Part shown: positions 34,499 to 43,579 of the stretch, piece by piece | How positions within the stretch are numbered: the stretch's first letter is position 1 | Layout: every line of letters begins with the position of its first letter | Source of the DNA: Chryseobacterium endalhagicum | GTDB lineage: Bacteria > Bacteroidota > Bacteroidia > Flavobacteriales > Weeksellaceae | Length of the DNA stretch: 64,000 nt | Direction: 5' to 3' | Assembly (NCBI RefSeq): GCF_016745235.1 | Contig: NZ_JAELVM010000001.1 | Location: 1,873,856-1,937,855, forward strand | Position numbers and translations under genes: made by a program | Notes under the pieces: model-generated | The model's database searches: none | The model's input: only the letters and a program-made list of their open reading frames with translations | Told to the model about the DNA's origin: nothing

Positions 34499-34996
34499 AT
34501 GGAATTAATTCACCAGTTTTCATCAGGATTATTTATTATCCAGTCTGTTATTTTTCTAGCATTATTATTTTTGTTAGGCAAATTTGCTTGGAAACCTATT
34601 TTAAAATCAATCAACGACAGAGAAACTTCTATTGTTGATGCTCTTAATCAAGCTAAATTGGCTAGAAAAGAGATGGAGACTTTAAAAGAAGATAACGAAA
34701 GAATTATTCGTGAAGCTAAAATCGAAAGAGATGCTATCCTTAAAGAAGCCAGAGAAATTAAAGATAGAATCGTAGGTGAGGCTAAAGATGCTGCTAAAAA
34801 TGAAGGCGACAAAATGATCGAAGCAGCTAAGCAGACTATCCAGACTGAGAAAAATGCTGCTATGGCAGACATCAAAACTCAAATCGGTGCTTTATCTGTA
34901 AACATCGCTGAATCTATCCTTAAGCAGAAGTTGGATAACAACGAAGCTCAAAACGAATTAGTTCAAAATTATTTAAACAAATCTAACCTTAACTAA
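34499..34996 (+). CDS. atpF: ATP synthase F0 subunit b
   Basis: A 165-residue peripheral stalk subunit: one N-terminal transmembrane helix (about 8-28, SGLFIIQSVIFLALLFLLGK), the FAWKPILKSINDRE block, then a long charged helix rich in Lys/Glu/Ala that dimerises as a right-handed coiled coil, ending near ESILKQKLDNNEAQNELV. It ends 2 bp before atpH. Confidence 0.96.
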   Translation: MELIHQFSSGLFIIQSVIFLALLFLLGKFAWKPILKSINDRETSIVDALNQAKLARKEMETLKEDNERIIREAKIERDAILKEAREIKDRIVGEAKDAAKNEGDKMIEAAKQTIQTEKNAAMADIKTQIGALSVNIAESILKQKLDNNEAQNELVQNYLNKSNLN

Positions 34997-34998
34997 GA

Positions 34999-35538
34999 AT
35001 GCTTACATCTAAAGTAGCTAAAAGATACGCACAGGGACTGCTTGATTTCACCAATGAAACAAGCCAGACCGCTGCTGTATTTTCTGAAATGAAGGATGTA
35101 GTGAAGATCATGTCTCAATCTGCGGATTTGAACAAGTTCTTTCTTACCCCTTACATTGATGCAAAAAAGAAAATAGAGGTAGCAGACCAGATCTTCAAAG
35201 ATTTCTCAGTTTCTTCACTGAACCTGATCAGATTAGTGATCAAGCACGGACGTGAAAACCAGCTGAAGAATATCGCTCAGGAGTTCATCAATAAAGTAGA
35301 GGACATCAATGGAGTACAGAGAGTAACTCTTACTACTGCGACTCAGCTTTCTAAAGAGAACCTTGATCAGATCTTAAGATCATCCAATCTGGTAAAGGCA
35401 GATTCAAACTTTGACCTGAACCTGAATGTAAAACCTGAAATTTTAGGAGGATATATTCTAAGAGTAGGTGATCAGCAGGTAGATGCGTCTGTAAAGACCA
35501 AATTGAACCAAGTTAAAAAAGATTTTCAGTTAAATTAA
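34999..35538 (+). CDS. atpH: ATP synthase F1 subunit delta
   Basis: A 179-residue stator subunit linking b to the top of the alpha-beta hexamer. VAKRYAQGLLDFTNE at the start and the C-terminal block KPEILGGYILRVGDQQVDAS with VKTKLNQVKKDF are the OSCP/delta signatures. It is separated from atpF by 2 bp and from atpA by 18 bp. Confidence 0.96.
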   Translation: MLTSKVAKRYAQGLLDFTNETSQTAAVFSEMKDVVKIMSQSADLNKFFLTPYIDAKKKIEVADQIFKDFSVSSLNLIRLVIKHGRENQLKNIAQEFINKVEDINGVQRVTLTTATQLSKENLDQILRSSNLVKADSNFDLNLNVKPEILGGYILRVGDQQVDASVKTKLNQVKKDFQLN

Positions 35539-35556
35539 AGAAAAAACAACCATACA

Positions 35557-37134
35557 ATGGCAGAAATAAATCCGGCAGAAGTATCTGCGATCTTAAAACA
35601 GCAATTGGCCAACTTCGACACTCAATCCAACGTTGAGGAAGTAGGTACAGTTTTAACCATCGGTGATGGTATTGCTCGTGTATACGGGTTAGAAAACGTA
35701 CAATACGGAGAGTTGGTGAAATTTTCTAGTGATGTAGAAGGTATTGTACTTAACCTTGAAGAAGACAACGTGGGTGTTGCGCTACTTGGGGAAAGTAAAT
35801 TAGTAAAAGAAGGAGATACAGTAAGAAGAACAAACAGAATCTCTTCTATTAAAGTAGGAGAAGGAATGTTAGGAAGAGTAGTAGATACTCTTGGTAACCC
35901 TATCGATGGTAAAGGTCCTATTACTGGGGATTTATACGAAATGCCATTGGAAAGAAAGGCGCCTGGAGTTATCTTCAGACAGCCGGTAACTGAGCCTTTA
36001 CAAACAGGTATCGTAGCGATTGACTCTATGATCCCGGTAGGAAGAGGACAAAGAGAGCTTATCATTGGTGACAGACAGACAGGTAAAACTACTGTTGCGA
36101 TTGATACGATCATCAACCAGAAAGAATTCTTTGATGCTGGTAAACCAGTATATTGTATATATGTTGCTATCGGTCAGAAAGCTTCTACTGTAGCACAAAT
36201 CGTTAAAACCCTTTCTGATAAAGGAGCTTTGGCATACACGGTAATCGTTGCAGCTAACGCATCAGATCCGGTTCCTATGCAGGTATATTCTGCAATGGCT
36301 GGAGCATCTATCGGTGAGTTCTTCAGAGACTCTGGTAGACCAGCATTGATCGTTTATGATGATTTATCCAAACAAGCGGTAGCGTACCGTGAGCTTTCTC
36401 TTCTATTGAGAAGACCACCGGGCCGTGAAGCTTACCCTGGAGACGTTTTCTATCTTCACTCAAGATTATTGGAAAGAGCAGCAAAAGTAATTGCTGACGA
36501 CCAGATCGCGAGCCAGATGAACGACTTACCTGAGTCTTTAAGACCAATCGTAAAAGGAGGAGGTTCATTAACTGCCCTTCCAATTATCGAAACTCAGGCT
36601 GGTGACGTTTCTGCGTATATTCCAACCAACGTAATCTCTATTACAGACGGACAGATCTTCTTAGAGTCTGATCTATTCAACTCAGGGGTTCGTCCTGCGA
36701 TCAACGTAGGGATCTCTGTATCCAGAGTAGGAGGTAACGCACAAATCAAATCTATGAAAAAAGTGTCTGGTACTCTTAAATTAGACCAGGCTCAGTATAA
36801 AGAACTTGAAGCGTTCGCTAAATTCGGTTCAGACCTTGATGCTTCTACTTTAGCAGTAATCTCTAAAGGAGAAAGAAACGTTGAGATCCTTAAGCAGCCG
36901 GTAAACTCTCCACTTCCTGTAGACAGCCAGGTAGCTATGATCTACGCAGGAACAGAGAACCTTCTAAGAAACGTTCCTATCAGAAAAGTAAAAGAATTCC
37001 AGATCGAGTACATCGAGTTCCTGAGATCTAAGCACCCAGATACAATGGCGGCTATTAAAGCTGGTAAAATCGACAACGATATTACAAACGTTCTTAAGCA
37101 GGCAGCTAACGATTTAGCTTCTAAGTATAACTAA
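35557..37134 (+). CDS. atpA: ATP synthase F1 subunit alpha
   Basis: A 525-residue non-catalytic nucleotide-binding subunit. P-loop [15 protein letters not shown] is near residue 170, the alpha-specific [14 protein letters not shown] near 387, and [30 protein letters not shown] (written in part) near 270. Length is normal. The stop is followed by a heptamer array before atpG. Confidence 0.98.
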   Translation: MAEINPAEVSAILKQQLANFDTQSNVEEVGTVLTIGDGIARVYGLENVQYGELVKFSSDVEGIVLNLEEDNVGVALLGESKLVKEGDTVRRTNRISSIKVGEGMLGRVVDTLGNPIDGKGPITGDLYEMPLERKAPGVIFRQPVTEPLQTGIVAIDSMIPVGRGQRELIIGDRQTGKTTVAIDTIINQKEFFDAGKPVYCIYVAIGQKASTVAQIVKTLSDKGALAYTVIVAANASDPVPMQVYSAMAGASIGEFFRDSGRPALIVYDDLSKQAVAYRELSLLLRRPPGREAYPGDVFYLHSRLLERAAKVIADDQIASQMNDLPESLRPIVKGGGSLTALPIIETQAGDVSAYIPTNVISITDGQIFLESDLFNSGVRPAINVGISVSRVGGNAQIKSMKKVSGTLKLDQAQYKELEAFAKFGSDLDASTLAVISKGERNVEILKQPVNSPLPVDSQVAMIYAGTENLLRNVPIRKVKEFQIEYIEFLRSKHPDTMAAIKAGKIDNDITNVLKQAANDLASKYN

Positions 37135-37138
37135 AAAA

Positions 37139-37202
37139 TTCAATGTTTAAGGTTTAGAATATAATGTTTTAAACCTTAAACTTTAGACCTTAAACCTTGA
37201 AC
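37139..37202. repeat. Heptamer word array, forward and reversed, inside the atp operon
   Basis: Plus strand starts TTCAAT-GTTTAAG-GTTTAGA. From the other end the minus strand reads GTTCAAG, GTTTAAG, GTCTAAA, GTTTAAG, GTTTAAA. The halves are complementary, so the mRNA between atpA and atpG can form a long imperfect hairpin. Confidence 0.8.
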
Positions 37203-37209
37203 CACAATA

Positions 37210-38073
37210 ATGGCAAACTTAAAAGAAATACGAGGCAGAATTAGTTCAATTTCATCTACGATGCAGATTACACGTGCTATGAAAATGGTTTCCGCAGCGA
37301 AGCTTAAAAAAGCACAGGATGCAATCGTAATGTTAAGACCTTATTCTGAAAAATTACAGGAGCTTATCCAGAATGTAAATTCGAGCTCTGATCCTGATCA
37401 GATTTCTGTTTATGCTCAAAAAAGAGAAGTGAAAAGAGTACTTTTCATTGCTGTTACTTCAAACAGAGGTCTTGCAGGTGCTTTTAACTCATCCATTGTA
37501 AAAGAGCTTAACATCCAGTTTCAGAACAATTCCCAATACGATGTGGAAGTTCTTTCTATTGGTAAAAAAGCTTTTGATGCAGTAAGAAAAACACGTAAAG
37601 TTTACGCCAATGAAAGTTCTGTTTTTGATAATCTGAACTTTGATGCCGTAGCTCACGTAAGTGAAGGAGTAATGACAAGTTTCAGAGAAGGTAAATTTGA
37701 CGAAGTATATTTAATCTATAATAAATTCGTTAATGCAGCTACGCAGGAAGTAACTACTGAGCAGCTTCTTCCGATTTCAATGCCTGAAACTACAGAGCCT
37801 CAGGTAGAAACAGATTATATCTTCGAGCCTAATAGAACAGAAATCTTAGATAATTTGATTCCTAAATCTATTAAAACTCAGGTTTTCAAAGCAATTCTTG
37901 ATTCAGTAGCATCTGAGCACGGAGCAAGAATGACGGCGATGCATAAAGCTACAGATAACGCCCAGTCTCTGAAAAATGATCTTGTGATCTTCTACAACAA
38001 AGCAAGACAGGCTGCTATTACGAACGAAATCTTAGAGATCGTTTCCGGAGCAGAAGCTTTGAAAAATTCATAA
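37210..38073 (+). CDS. atpG: ATP synthase F1 subunit gamma
   Basis: A 287-residue central shaft. N-terminal helix KEIRGRISSISSTMQITRAMKMVSA (in part) and C-terminal helix with EHGARMTAMHKATDNAQSL and YNKARQAAITNEILEIVSGA are conserved ends of gamma. Last gene of this atp operon, followed by a terminator; atpD and atpC are not adjacent. Confidence 0.97.
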   Translation: MANLKEIRGRISSISSTMQITRAMKMVSAAKLKKAQDAIVMLRPYSEKLQELIQNVNSSSDPDQISVYAQKREVKRVLFIAVTSNRGLAGAFNSSIVKELNIQFQNNSQYDVEVLSIGKKAFDAVRKTRKVYANESSVFDNLNFDAVAHVSEGVMTSFREGKFDEVYLIYNKFVNAATQEVTTEQLLPISMPETTEPQVETDYIFEPNRTEILDNLIPKSIKTQVFKAILDSVASEHGARMTAMHKATDNAQSLKNDLVIFYNKARQAAITNEILEIVSGAEALKNS

Positions 38074-38095
38074 GGAATTATTTAAATACCATAGT

Positions 38096-38124
38096 AAGCA
38101 TCGACACTGTCGGTGCTTTTTTTG
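38096..38124 (+). terminator. Terminator of the atp operon
   Basis: AAGCATCGA (38096-38104), loop CACTG, TCGGTGCTT (38110-38118, one G-T pair), then TTTTTG. Confidence 0.82.
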
Positions 38125-38340
38125 TGGGTTAAAGTTTTAAAGATGGAAATCTTGAAGTTATTTTTATGATTTCAATGTCTTTATCAGAGATCTCATGATA
38201 GATTACCCGTTCTTTTACCTGTAAAACCTACGATCTTTCCGTTTCCATATTCCTTATCGAAAAAAGATTGTAAGTGGTTTTTTAACGCTTTAAAAACTTC
38301 CATATTCTGGCTTCCATCATCCATCCTTAAAAATTACATT
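38125..38340 (-). pseudogene. Possible relic of a small toxin-like gene
   Basis: No intact gene lies between atpG and the CNNM gene. On the minus strand two short frames adjoin: one from about 38324 reads MEVFKALKNHLQSFFDKEYG and KIVGFTGKR, then stops. A shift of one base continues as KERVIYHEISDKDIEIIK and ITSRFPSLKL to a stop near 38127. The second part resembles the C-terminal strand of RelE/ParE-type toxins. This is a weak reading; the segment could be non-coding. Confidence 0.25.
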
Positions 38341-38383
38341 CCCAAAATATCTTAACCTCAATACAGGTTATTTTTATTTTATC

Positions 38384-38391
38384 TATCTTTG
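38384..38391 (+). promoter_or_regulatory. -7 promoter element of the CNNM gene
   Basis: TATCTTTG, 25 bases before the ATG at 38417. No upstream TTG at the usual distance. Confidence 0.4.
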
Positions 38392-38416
38392 TAAACTAAA
38401 ATTATACAACTTCTAA

Positions 38417-39775
38417 ATGGACTCGGACATAGTCAGGCTTTTGCTAGCCTTATTTCTTGTTTTACTCAATGGCTTTTTCGTAGCCGCAGAATTTTCAATT
38501 GTTAAAGTTCGTTATTCACAAATCCAGCTAAAAGCAGCCGAAGGTAACTCTATGGCAAAACAGGCAGAACACATCATCAAGCATCTTGATGAATACCTGT
38601 CCGCTACACAGCTTGGTATTACATTAGCTTCCCTTGCATTGGGTTGGGTAGGTGAAAGCGCTTTACATCATGTAGTTGAAAGCATTTTTCACTCCTTGAA
38701 TGTAGATTTCACGCAAACCACAATTACGACCATTTCAGTGGCGACAAGCTTTGTTCTGATTACGGTGATGCACATTGTATTCGGAGAGCTTATCCCAAAA
38801 TCTATAGCCATCAGGAAATCAGAAGCTACAACCATGGCTACTGCAGTTCCGTTGAGAGTTTTTTATACCGTTTTCAAGCCGTTTATCTGGTTGATGAACC
38901 TGATGTCGAACACATTTTTAAGACTGGTAAAAATACATCCGGCTTCAGAGCAGGAAATTCACTCTACTGAGGAGCTTCAGCTTCTGGTAAAACAGAGTGC
39001 GGACAGCGGTGAGATTGAAGAGGAGAACTATGAGATCATCAAAAATGCATTTGATTTTACAGATCATTCTGCAAAACAGATCATGGTTCCGAGACAGAAC
39101 ATCACATCAATAGATTTTGAAGAAGATATCAACGAAATTATCAACAAGATCATGGACAGCGGATATTCCCGTATCCCTGTATATCTTGATTCCATAGATA
39201 ATGTGATTGGGGTTCTCTATGCAAAAGAAATTATAAGAGAATTCGTTAAAAGAAAAGGAGATCTTACCCATGAAGACCTGAAAGATCTGATGCGTGATGC
39301 ATTTTTCGTGGTAGGAAGTAAGAAAATTTCCGACCTTCTGAAGATATTCCAGCAGAAAAAGCAGCATCTTGCCATCGTTATTGATGAATTTGGAGGAACG
39401 GAAGGTATTATTACCCTTGAAGATATCCTTGAAGAACTTGTAGGGGAAATACAGGATGAAGAAGATGATGAAGATAAACTGGTAGATAAGATGGGGGATA
39501 ATATTTATTGGGTTCAGGCGACACAGCCGCTGGATGAAATCAATGAATATCTGCCTAAAAAACTGCCTCTTTCCGAAGAAAGTGAATACAATTCACTGGC
39601 AGGATTTATTCTGCACGCACTGGAAGATATTCCGGAAGAGAATGATGAATTTGACCTGGAAAATTACCATTTCAAGATCCTTAAGATGAACAATAAGAGT
39701 GTAGAGCTCGTAGAACTGGTGTATAAAGGCCCGAACGTCCTGAATGATCTGGCTGATAAAATTGGGGAAGTTTAA
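38417..39775 (+). CDS. CNNM/CorC-type transporter (hemolysin-like, DUF21 + CBS pair)
   Basis: A 452-residue protein. DUF21 transmembrane domain at about 1-200 (four hydrophobic segments; LLNGFFVAAEFSIVKVR and LGITLASLALGWVGE are signature blocks), a CBS pair at about 210-345 (IMVPRQNITSIDFEED and LAIVIDEFGGTEGIITLEDI), and a CorC_HlyC C-terminal domain (about 360-445, YNSLAGFILHALEDIP). Family members are linked to Mg2+/Co2+ export; the name hemolysin is historical. Its stop is 11 bp before clpS, so the two may be co-transcribed. Confidence 0.93.
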   Translation: MDSDIVRLLLALFLVLLNGFFVAAEFSIVKVRYSQIQLKAAEGNSMAKQAEHIIKHLDEYLSATQLGITLASLALGWVGESALHHVVESIFHSLNVDFTQTTITTISVATSFVLITVMHIVFGELIPKSIAIRKSEATTMATAVPLRVFYTVFKPFIWLMNLMSNTFLRLVKIHPASEQEIHSTEELQLLVKQSADSGEIEEENYEIIKNAFDFTDHSAKQIMVPRQNITSIDFEEDINEIINKIMDSGYSRIPVYLDSIDNVIGVLYAKEIIREFVKRKGDLTHEDLKDLMRDAFFVVGSKKISDLLKIFQQKKQHLAIVIDEFGGTEGIITLEDILEELVGEIQDEEDDEDKLVDKMGDNIYWVQATQPLDEINEYLPKKLPLSEESEYNSLAGFILHALEDIPEENDEFDLENYHFKILKMNNKSVELVELVYKGPNVLNDLADKIGEV

Positions 39776-39786
39776 AGAAAGGGATC

Positions 39787-40092
39787 ATGGCTTTTTATAA
39801 CAGTATAAGAGATTACGAAAATCCAAAACGCCAGTATGAAGAAGAAGTGCTGGTCCTGGATGATACGGATGAAGTATATAAACTCGTTCTTCATAATGAT
39901 GACATTCACACTTTTGATTATGTAATTGATTGTCTGATTGAAATCTGCAAACACACGCTGGAACAGGCAGAACAATGTACCATGCTGGTTCATTACAAAG
40001 GCAAATGCACGGTAAAAACAGGCTCCATGGACGTTCTGAAACCCATGCACGAAAAACTGCTTTCAAGAGAATTAACAAGCGAAATCGTATAA
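39787..40092 (+). CDS. clpS: ATP-dependent Clp protease adaptor ClpS
   Basis: A 101-residue adaptor that delivers N-degron substrates to ClpAP/ClpCP. The core LVLHNDDIHTFDYVIDCLIE and CTMLVHYKGKCTVKTGSMD carries the Asn-Asp-Asp pocket residues and the His of the substrate pocket. The N-terminal 25 residues form the flexible tail. Downstream of the CNNM gene by 11 bp. Confidence 0.95.
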   Translation: MAFYNSIRDYENPKRQYEEEVLVLDDTDEVYKLVLHNDDIHTFDYVIDCLIEICKHTLEQAEQCTMLVHYKGKCTVKTGSMDVLKPMHEKLLSRELTSEIV

Positions 40093-40095
40093 ATG

Positions 40096-40123
40096 AAACT
40101 CTGCCTTCTGGCGGAGTTTTTTT
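40096..40123 (+). terminator. Terminator after clpS
   Basis: AAACTCTGCC, loop TTCT, GGCGGAGTTT with one G-T pair, then TTTT. Confidence 0.85.
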
Positions 40124-40227
40124 ATGAAATAAGTAATTTTTAGAATATTTTATCCACTTATTAGTGATAAATTTCAATAAATTTATTTATATTAGCAATT
40201 AACATCACTAATTTAAAATATAAATAA

Positions 40228-42075
40228 ATGAAACAAAAAATTACTTCGTTAGCACTCTGCGGGATATTATGTTTTTCCGCATTAAATGCACAGACCTCCT
40301 CTTTTGAAGCCCCGGCGAAAAGCTGGATCAAAGAAAATACAAGAAATTTAGGAATTCCAGGATTCAGTGAACTTAAACTAAGTTCAGTACGTACAAGGAA
40401 TACAGGCGAAACACTGCGTTTCCAGCAGATGATCAAAGACGTTCCTGTTTTCCAGTCGGAAATTGTGGTTCATTTCAATAAAGAAGGTAAATTAAGCTAT
40501 ACCGGTACAGAAAGCCTGAAAAAAAATCTGAAAGAAGTGAATACAACGCCTTCTATTTCTGCAGACGATGCTTTTAAGAAAGCCATTACAGCAAGCAAAG
40601 CAGAAGGTGAGATTACTTATCAGGAAAATAAACTGTTCGTTTATGTTACAGATGAAGGCGATACAAAATTGGTGTACAGAGCCGTCATTAATCCTTATGA
40701 TAATCCCGGAAGCTGGGAAACAATCGTTGATGCCAAAACCGGTGCTGTAATAAGCGTAAAAGACATTGCTGTATACCACCGCGGACATGAAGACGAGATT
40801 CATAATCCCAAAAAAAATAAAGCAGCTGAAACACATAAAAAGACAACTTTTAAAGCTTCAGGTTCAGGGTATGTTTTTGACCCGGATCCGTTGTCAAAAA
40901 CAGGATCTGCTTATACGGGCAACTTTTTGGATAATAACGATGCTACCAATGCCAGTCTTGATGCGGCAAGAACTCTGGTCACTTTATCGGACATAGAATT
41001 TGCCAATAATGTTTACAAATTAAAGAATGCTTATGTAGAAATTGCCAACGTAAGTAATCCTAATTCAGGGCTATTCACTCAGGCTACCAACCAGTTTTTA
41101 TTCAACAGAAGCGAACTGGGCTTTGAAGCGGTCAATGTTTTCTGGCATGTTGATAAAAGCTTGAGATACATCAATGAAACATTGGGAATCATCTGCAGAC
41201 CGACTACGAATGGAGGTGCTGTTCTTTACGATCCCCACGCTTTAAACGGAGCTGATAATTCAAGTTATAGTTCTTCAGGAGTACTGCAGTTTGGCCAGGG
41301 AGGTGTAGATGATGCTGAGGATGCCGATGTGATCATCCATGAATTAGGACATGGAATTCACCACTGGCTTGCCGGAGGAACTTCAAATGCAGATGGATTA
41401 AGCGAAGGATGCGGAGATTATTGGGCACAGTCCTACAGCAGAAGCTTAAATCAATGGGCTTCCACAGCTCCTGAGTATCAGTGGATGTTTAACTGGGACG
41501 GGCACAACCAGTATTGGGCTGGAAGAATCACAAACTATGCGGTTACATATCCCGGAACAGGTGCAATCCATACAAAAGGCCAGATCTGGGCTTCCGCACT
41601 GATGAGAATCTGGAATAGAATAGGTAAAGAAAAAACAGACAGAGCCTTTTTAGAAGGGCTGGACCTAACGACTTCAACTACGAATCAGCAGAATGCCGCT
41701 ATTGCCGTAAGACAGGCCGGTATAGATATGCTGGGACAGTTCGGGTTCAATTGTAATGATATTACGGCTATGACAGAGGAATTTACTGCTGCCGGATATG
41801 TACTTCCTGAATACAGCTGTGTACTGAGTACCAAAGAAATCAAAAAAGAAAATACAGCTTCCGTATATCCGAACCCGGCTACTGATGCTCTTTTTGTGAT
41901 ACTGAAAGGAAACAAAGAGGAAAAAGCGGAAATCTACAATATGGAAGGCCGAAAAGTACTGGAAACTACGATTGGAACCAGTAAAAGTAAAATTGATATT
42001 TCAAGCCTTCCGTCCGGAAATTATATCCTGAACGTAAAAGGAATTGATTTATCTTCAAAATTCATCAAGAAATAA
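40228..42075 (+). CDS. Secreted M36-like (fungalysin-type) zinc metalloprotease with T9SS sorting domain
   Basis: A 615-residue exported protease. Signal peptide MKQKITSLALCGILCFSALNAQ; FTP/PepSY-like propeptide at about 35-180 (LRFQQMIKDVPVFQSEIVVH); catalytic domain with zinc motif HELGHGIHHW near residue 371 and third ligand Glu in GLSEGCGDYWAQ near 392, followed by IHTKGQIWASALMRIW. A type A sorting domain closes the protein (SVYPNPATDALFVIL, IYNMEGRKVL, DISSLPSGNYILNV, ending SSKFIKK). It is secreted by the T9SS and then probably self-activated by propeptide removal. Confidence 0.9.
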   Translation: MKQKITSLALCGILCFSALNAQTSSFEAPAKSWIKENTRNLGIPGFSELKLSSVRTRNTGETLRFQQMIKDVPVFQSEIVVHFNKEGKLSYTGTESLKKNLKEVNTTPSISADDAFKKAITASKAEGEITYQENKLFVYVTDEGDTKLVYRAVINPYDNPGSWETIVDAKTGAVISVKDIAVYHRGHEDEIHNPKKNKAAETHKKTTFKASGSGYVFDPDPLSKTGSAYTGNFLDNNDATNASLDAARTLVTLSDIEFANNVYKLKNAYVEIANVSNPNSGLFTQATNQFLFNRSELGFEAVNVFWHVDKSLRYINETLGIICRPTTNGGAVLYDPHALNGADNSSYSSSGVLQFGQGGVDDAEDADVIIHELGHGIHHWLAGGTSNADGLSEGCGDYWAQSYSRSLNQWASTAPEYQWMFNWDGHNQYWAGRITNYAVTYPGTGAIHTKGQIWASALMRIWNRIGKEKTDRAFLEGLDLTTSTTNQQNAAIAVRQAGIDMLGQFGFNCNDITAMTEEFTAAGYVLPEYSCVLSTKEIKKENTASVYPNPATDALFVILKGNKEEKAEIYNMEGRKVLETTIGTSKSKIDISSLPSGNYILNVKGIDLSSKFIKK

Positions 42076-42094
42076 AAACGTAAGAATCTCTTTT

Positions 42095-42124
42095 AAATCC
42101 GGTGCTCAGGCATCGGATTTTTTT
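42095..42124 (+). terminator. Terminator after the metalloprotease
   Basis: AAATCCGGTGC, loop TCAG, GCATCGGATTT (one G-T pair), then TTTTT. Confidence 0.85.
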
Positions 42125-42156
42125 GTTTAACCCAAAATCTATGGGGATTGTTTTAC

Positions 42157-42183
42157 TTGCATTCATCTAAAATAGTATATTTG
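42157..42183 (+). promoter_or_regulatory. Promoter of udk
   Basis: TTG (42157-42159), 16-base spacer, TATATTTG (42176-42183), 27 bases before the start codon. Confidence 0.55.
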
Positions 42184-42210
42184 TACCAACTATAAAGAAA
42201 CAAAAAAAGA

Positions 42211-42825
42211 ATGCTTGTAATAGGAATTGCCGGAGGTACAGGATCTGGCAAAACTACAGTTGTTGATAAGATATTGCAACAGCTTGATATTGAAGGAATG
42301 AATATCCTTTCTCAGGATAATTATTATCATGATAATCAGAATCTGACACTTACCGAGAGAGAAGCTCTCAACTATGATCATCCAAAGTCGATAGATTTTG
42401 ATTTAATGATAAAACATGTAAAAGCTTTAAAAAATAACGAGCCTATAGAACAGCCGATTTACAGCTTTGTTACCCATTCCCGAACTGGCGACCACGTCAC
42501 TGTAGAACCTAAGAATGTATTGGTGGTAGAAGGTATTCTGGTCCTTACGAATAAAGAATTATTAAAGGAATTCGATTTAAAAGTATTCGTTCATGCTGAT
42601 TCAGACGAAAGACTGATCCGAAGAATCAGAAGAGATACACAGGAAAGGGGAAGAGACCTCGGAGAAGTGCTTCACCGTTACCAGACCACTTTAAAGCCAA
42701 TGCATCAGGAATTCATAGAACCGTCGAAGAATGAAGCAGATCTGATCATTCCGAATATGAGACAGAATTCCGTAGCGATTGATTTTCTAACTACTGTTAT
42801 CAAAAATTCGTTGAGAAAACATTAA
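42211..42825 (+). CDS. udk: Uridine kinase
   Basis: A 204-residue uridine/cytidine kinase of pyrimidine salvage (EC 2.7.1.48). P-loop GIAGGTGSGKTTVVDKIL, SQDNYYHDNQNLTLTERE (substrate base-binding region), NYDHPKSIDFDLM, and RRIRRDTQERGRDLGEVLHR (LID arginines). It is followed 1 bp later by the septum-formation gene, so they share a transcript. Confidence 0.96.
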   Translation: MLVIGIAGGTGSGKTTVVDKILQQLDIEGMNILSQDNYYHDNQNLTLTEREALNYDHPKSIDFDLMIKHVKALKNNEPIEQPIYSFVTHSRTGDHVTVEPKNVLVVEGILVLTNKELLKEFDLKVFVHADSDERLIRRIRRDTQERGRDLGEVLHRYQTTLKPMHQEFIEPSKNEADLIIPNMRQNSVAIDFLTTVIKNSLRKH

Positions 42826-42826
42826 A

Positions 42827-43183
42827 ATGAAAGAAAACAAACTTATTAAAGACATCCAGCCGAAGTCTGAAACATTAAAACTGATCCAGAAATATATTCT
42901 GAACAAGTATACCATTACAATTTGTATGTTTCTGGTATGGATGATTTTCTTTGATAAAACCTCTTTCCTTGTTATTCATGAACTGAACGGCGAAATCAGC
43001 CGATATGAAGACCAGCTGGAATATTATAAAAAGGAATACGAAAAGAATGATACCTTTTATAAAAAGCTGATGAACAATAAGTCGGAAAAAGAAAAATACG
43101 CAAGAGAAAATTATTTTATGAAAAAACCGGATGAAGAGATCTTTATCCTGGTGGTAGACAGCGCCAATGAGGCGAAAAAATAA
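42827..43183 (+). CDS. FtsB/DivIC-like septum formation initiator protein
   Basis: A 118-residue single-pass protein: short cytoplasmic tail, one transmembrane segment (about 31-50, TITICMFLVWMIFFDKTSF) and a coiled coil (about 54-95, LNGEISRYEDQLEYYKKEYE) ending in YARENYFMKKPDEEIFIL, the FtsB/DivIC signature. It probably works in the divisome with FtsL and FtsQ. Start 1 bp after udk's stop. Confidence 0.88.
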   Translation: MKENKLIKDIQPKSETLKLIQKYILNKYTITICMFLVWMIFFDKTSFLVIHELNGEISRYEDQLEYYKKEYEKNDTFYKKLMNNKSEKEKYARENYFMKKPDEEIFILVVDSANEAKK

Positions 43184-43216
43184 TTGAATGTGAAAAAGTC
43201 AATTTGCTTCGCAGTG

Positions 43217-43570
43217 AAGTGTCAATAGTCAATTTTTAAAAGATTCACCATTGACTTGCGGAGCAAAATTCACCATTCACAAAAAAATAATAGAAACAGT
43301 GAAATGTCAATAGTCAATCGTCAATCGTCAATTTTTAAAAGATTCACTATTGACTTGCAAAGCAAAATTCACCATTCACCAAAAAATAATTGAAATAGTG
43401 AAATGTCAATGGTCAATTTTTAAAAGATTCACTATTGACTTGCGAAGCAAAAATTCACCATTCACAATATAAAATAATAATAATGTCAATCGTGAATAGT
43501 CAATCGTCAATTTTATAGATTTACCATTGACTTGCGGAGCAAAATTCACGATTCACTATTGACCATTAAC
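43217..43570. repeat. Four-unit array built of heptamer words
   Basis: Four units start at about 43217, 43301, 43400 and 43482 (spacings 84, 99 and 82). Each reads GTCAATA-GTCAATC/T..., TTTAAAA-GATTCAC-TATTGAC, TTGCGAAGCAAAATTCAC, CATTCAC. GTCAATn words at the start and their reversed partners TATTGAC at the middle pair up, so each unit is a hairpin. It fills the spacer between the FtsB-like gene and the mutase gene and holds no gene. Confidence 0.85.
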
Positions 43571-43579
43571 AAATAGCCA

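Noticed and set aside
43217..43570. CRISPR array
   Set aside because: Units are internally palindromic, of unequal spacing (82-99 bp), without unique spacers, and no cas gene is near.
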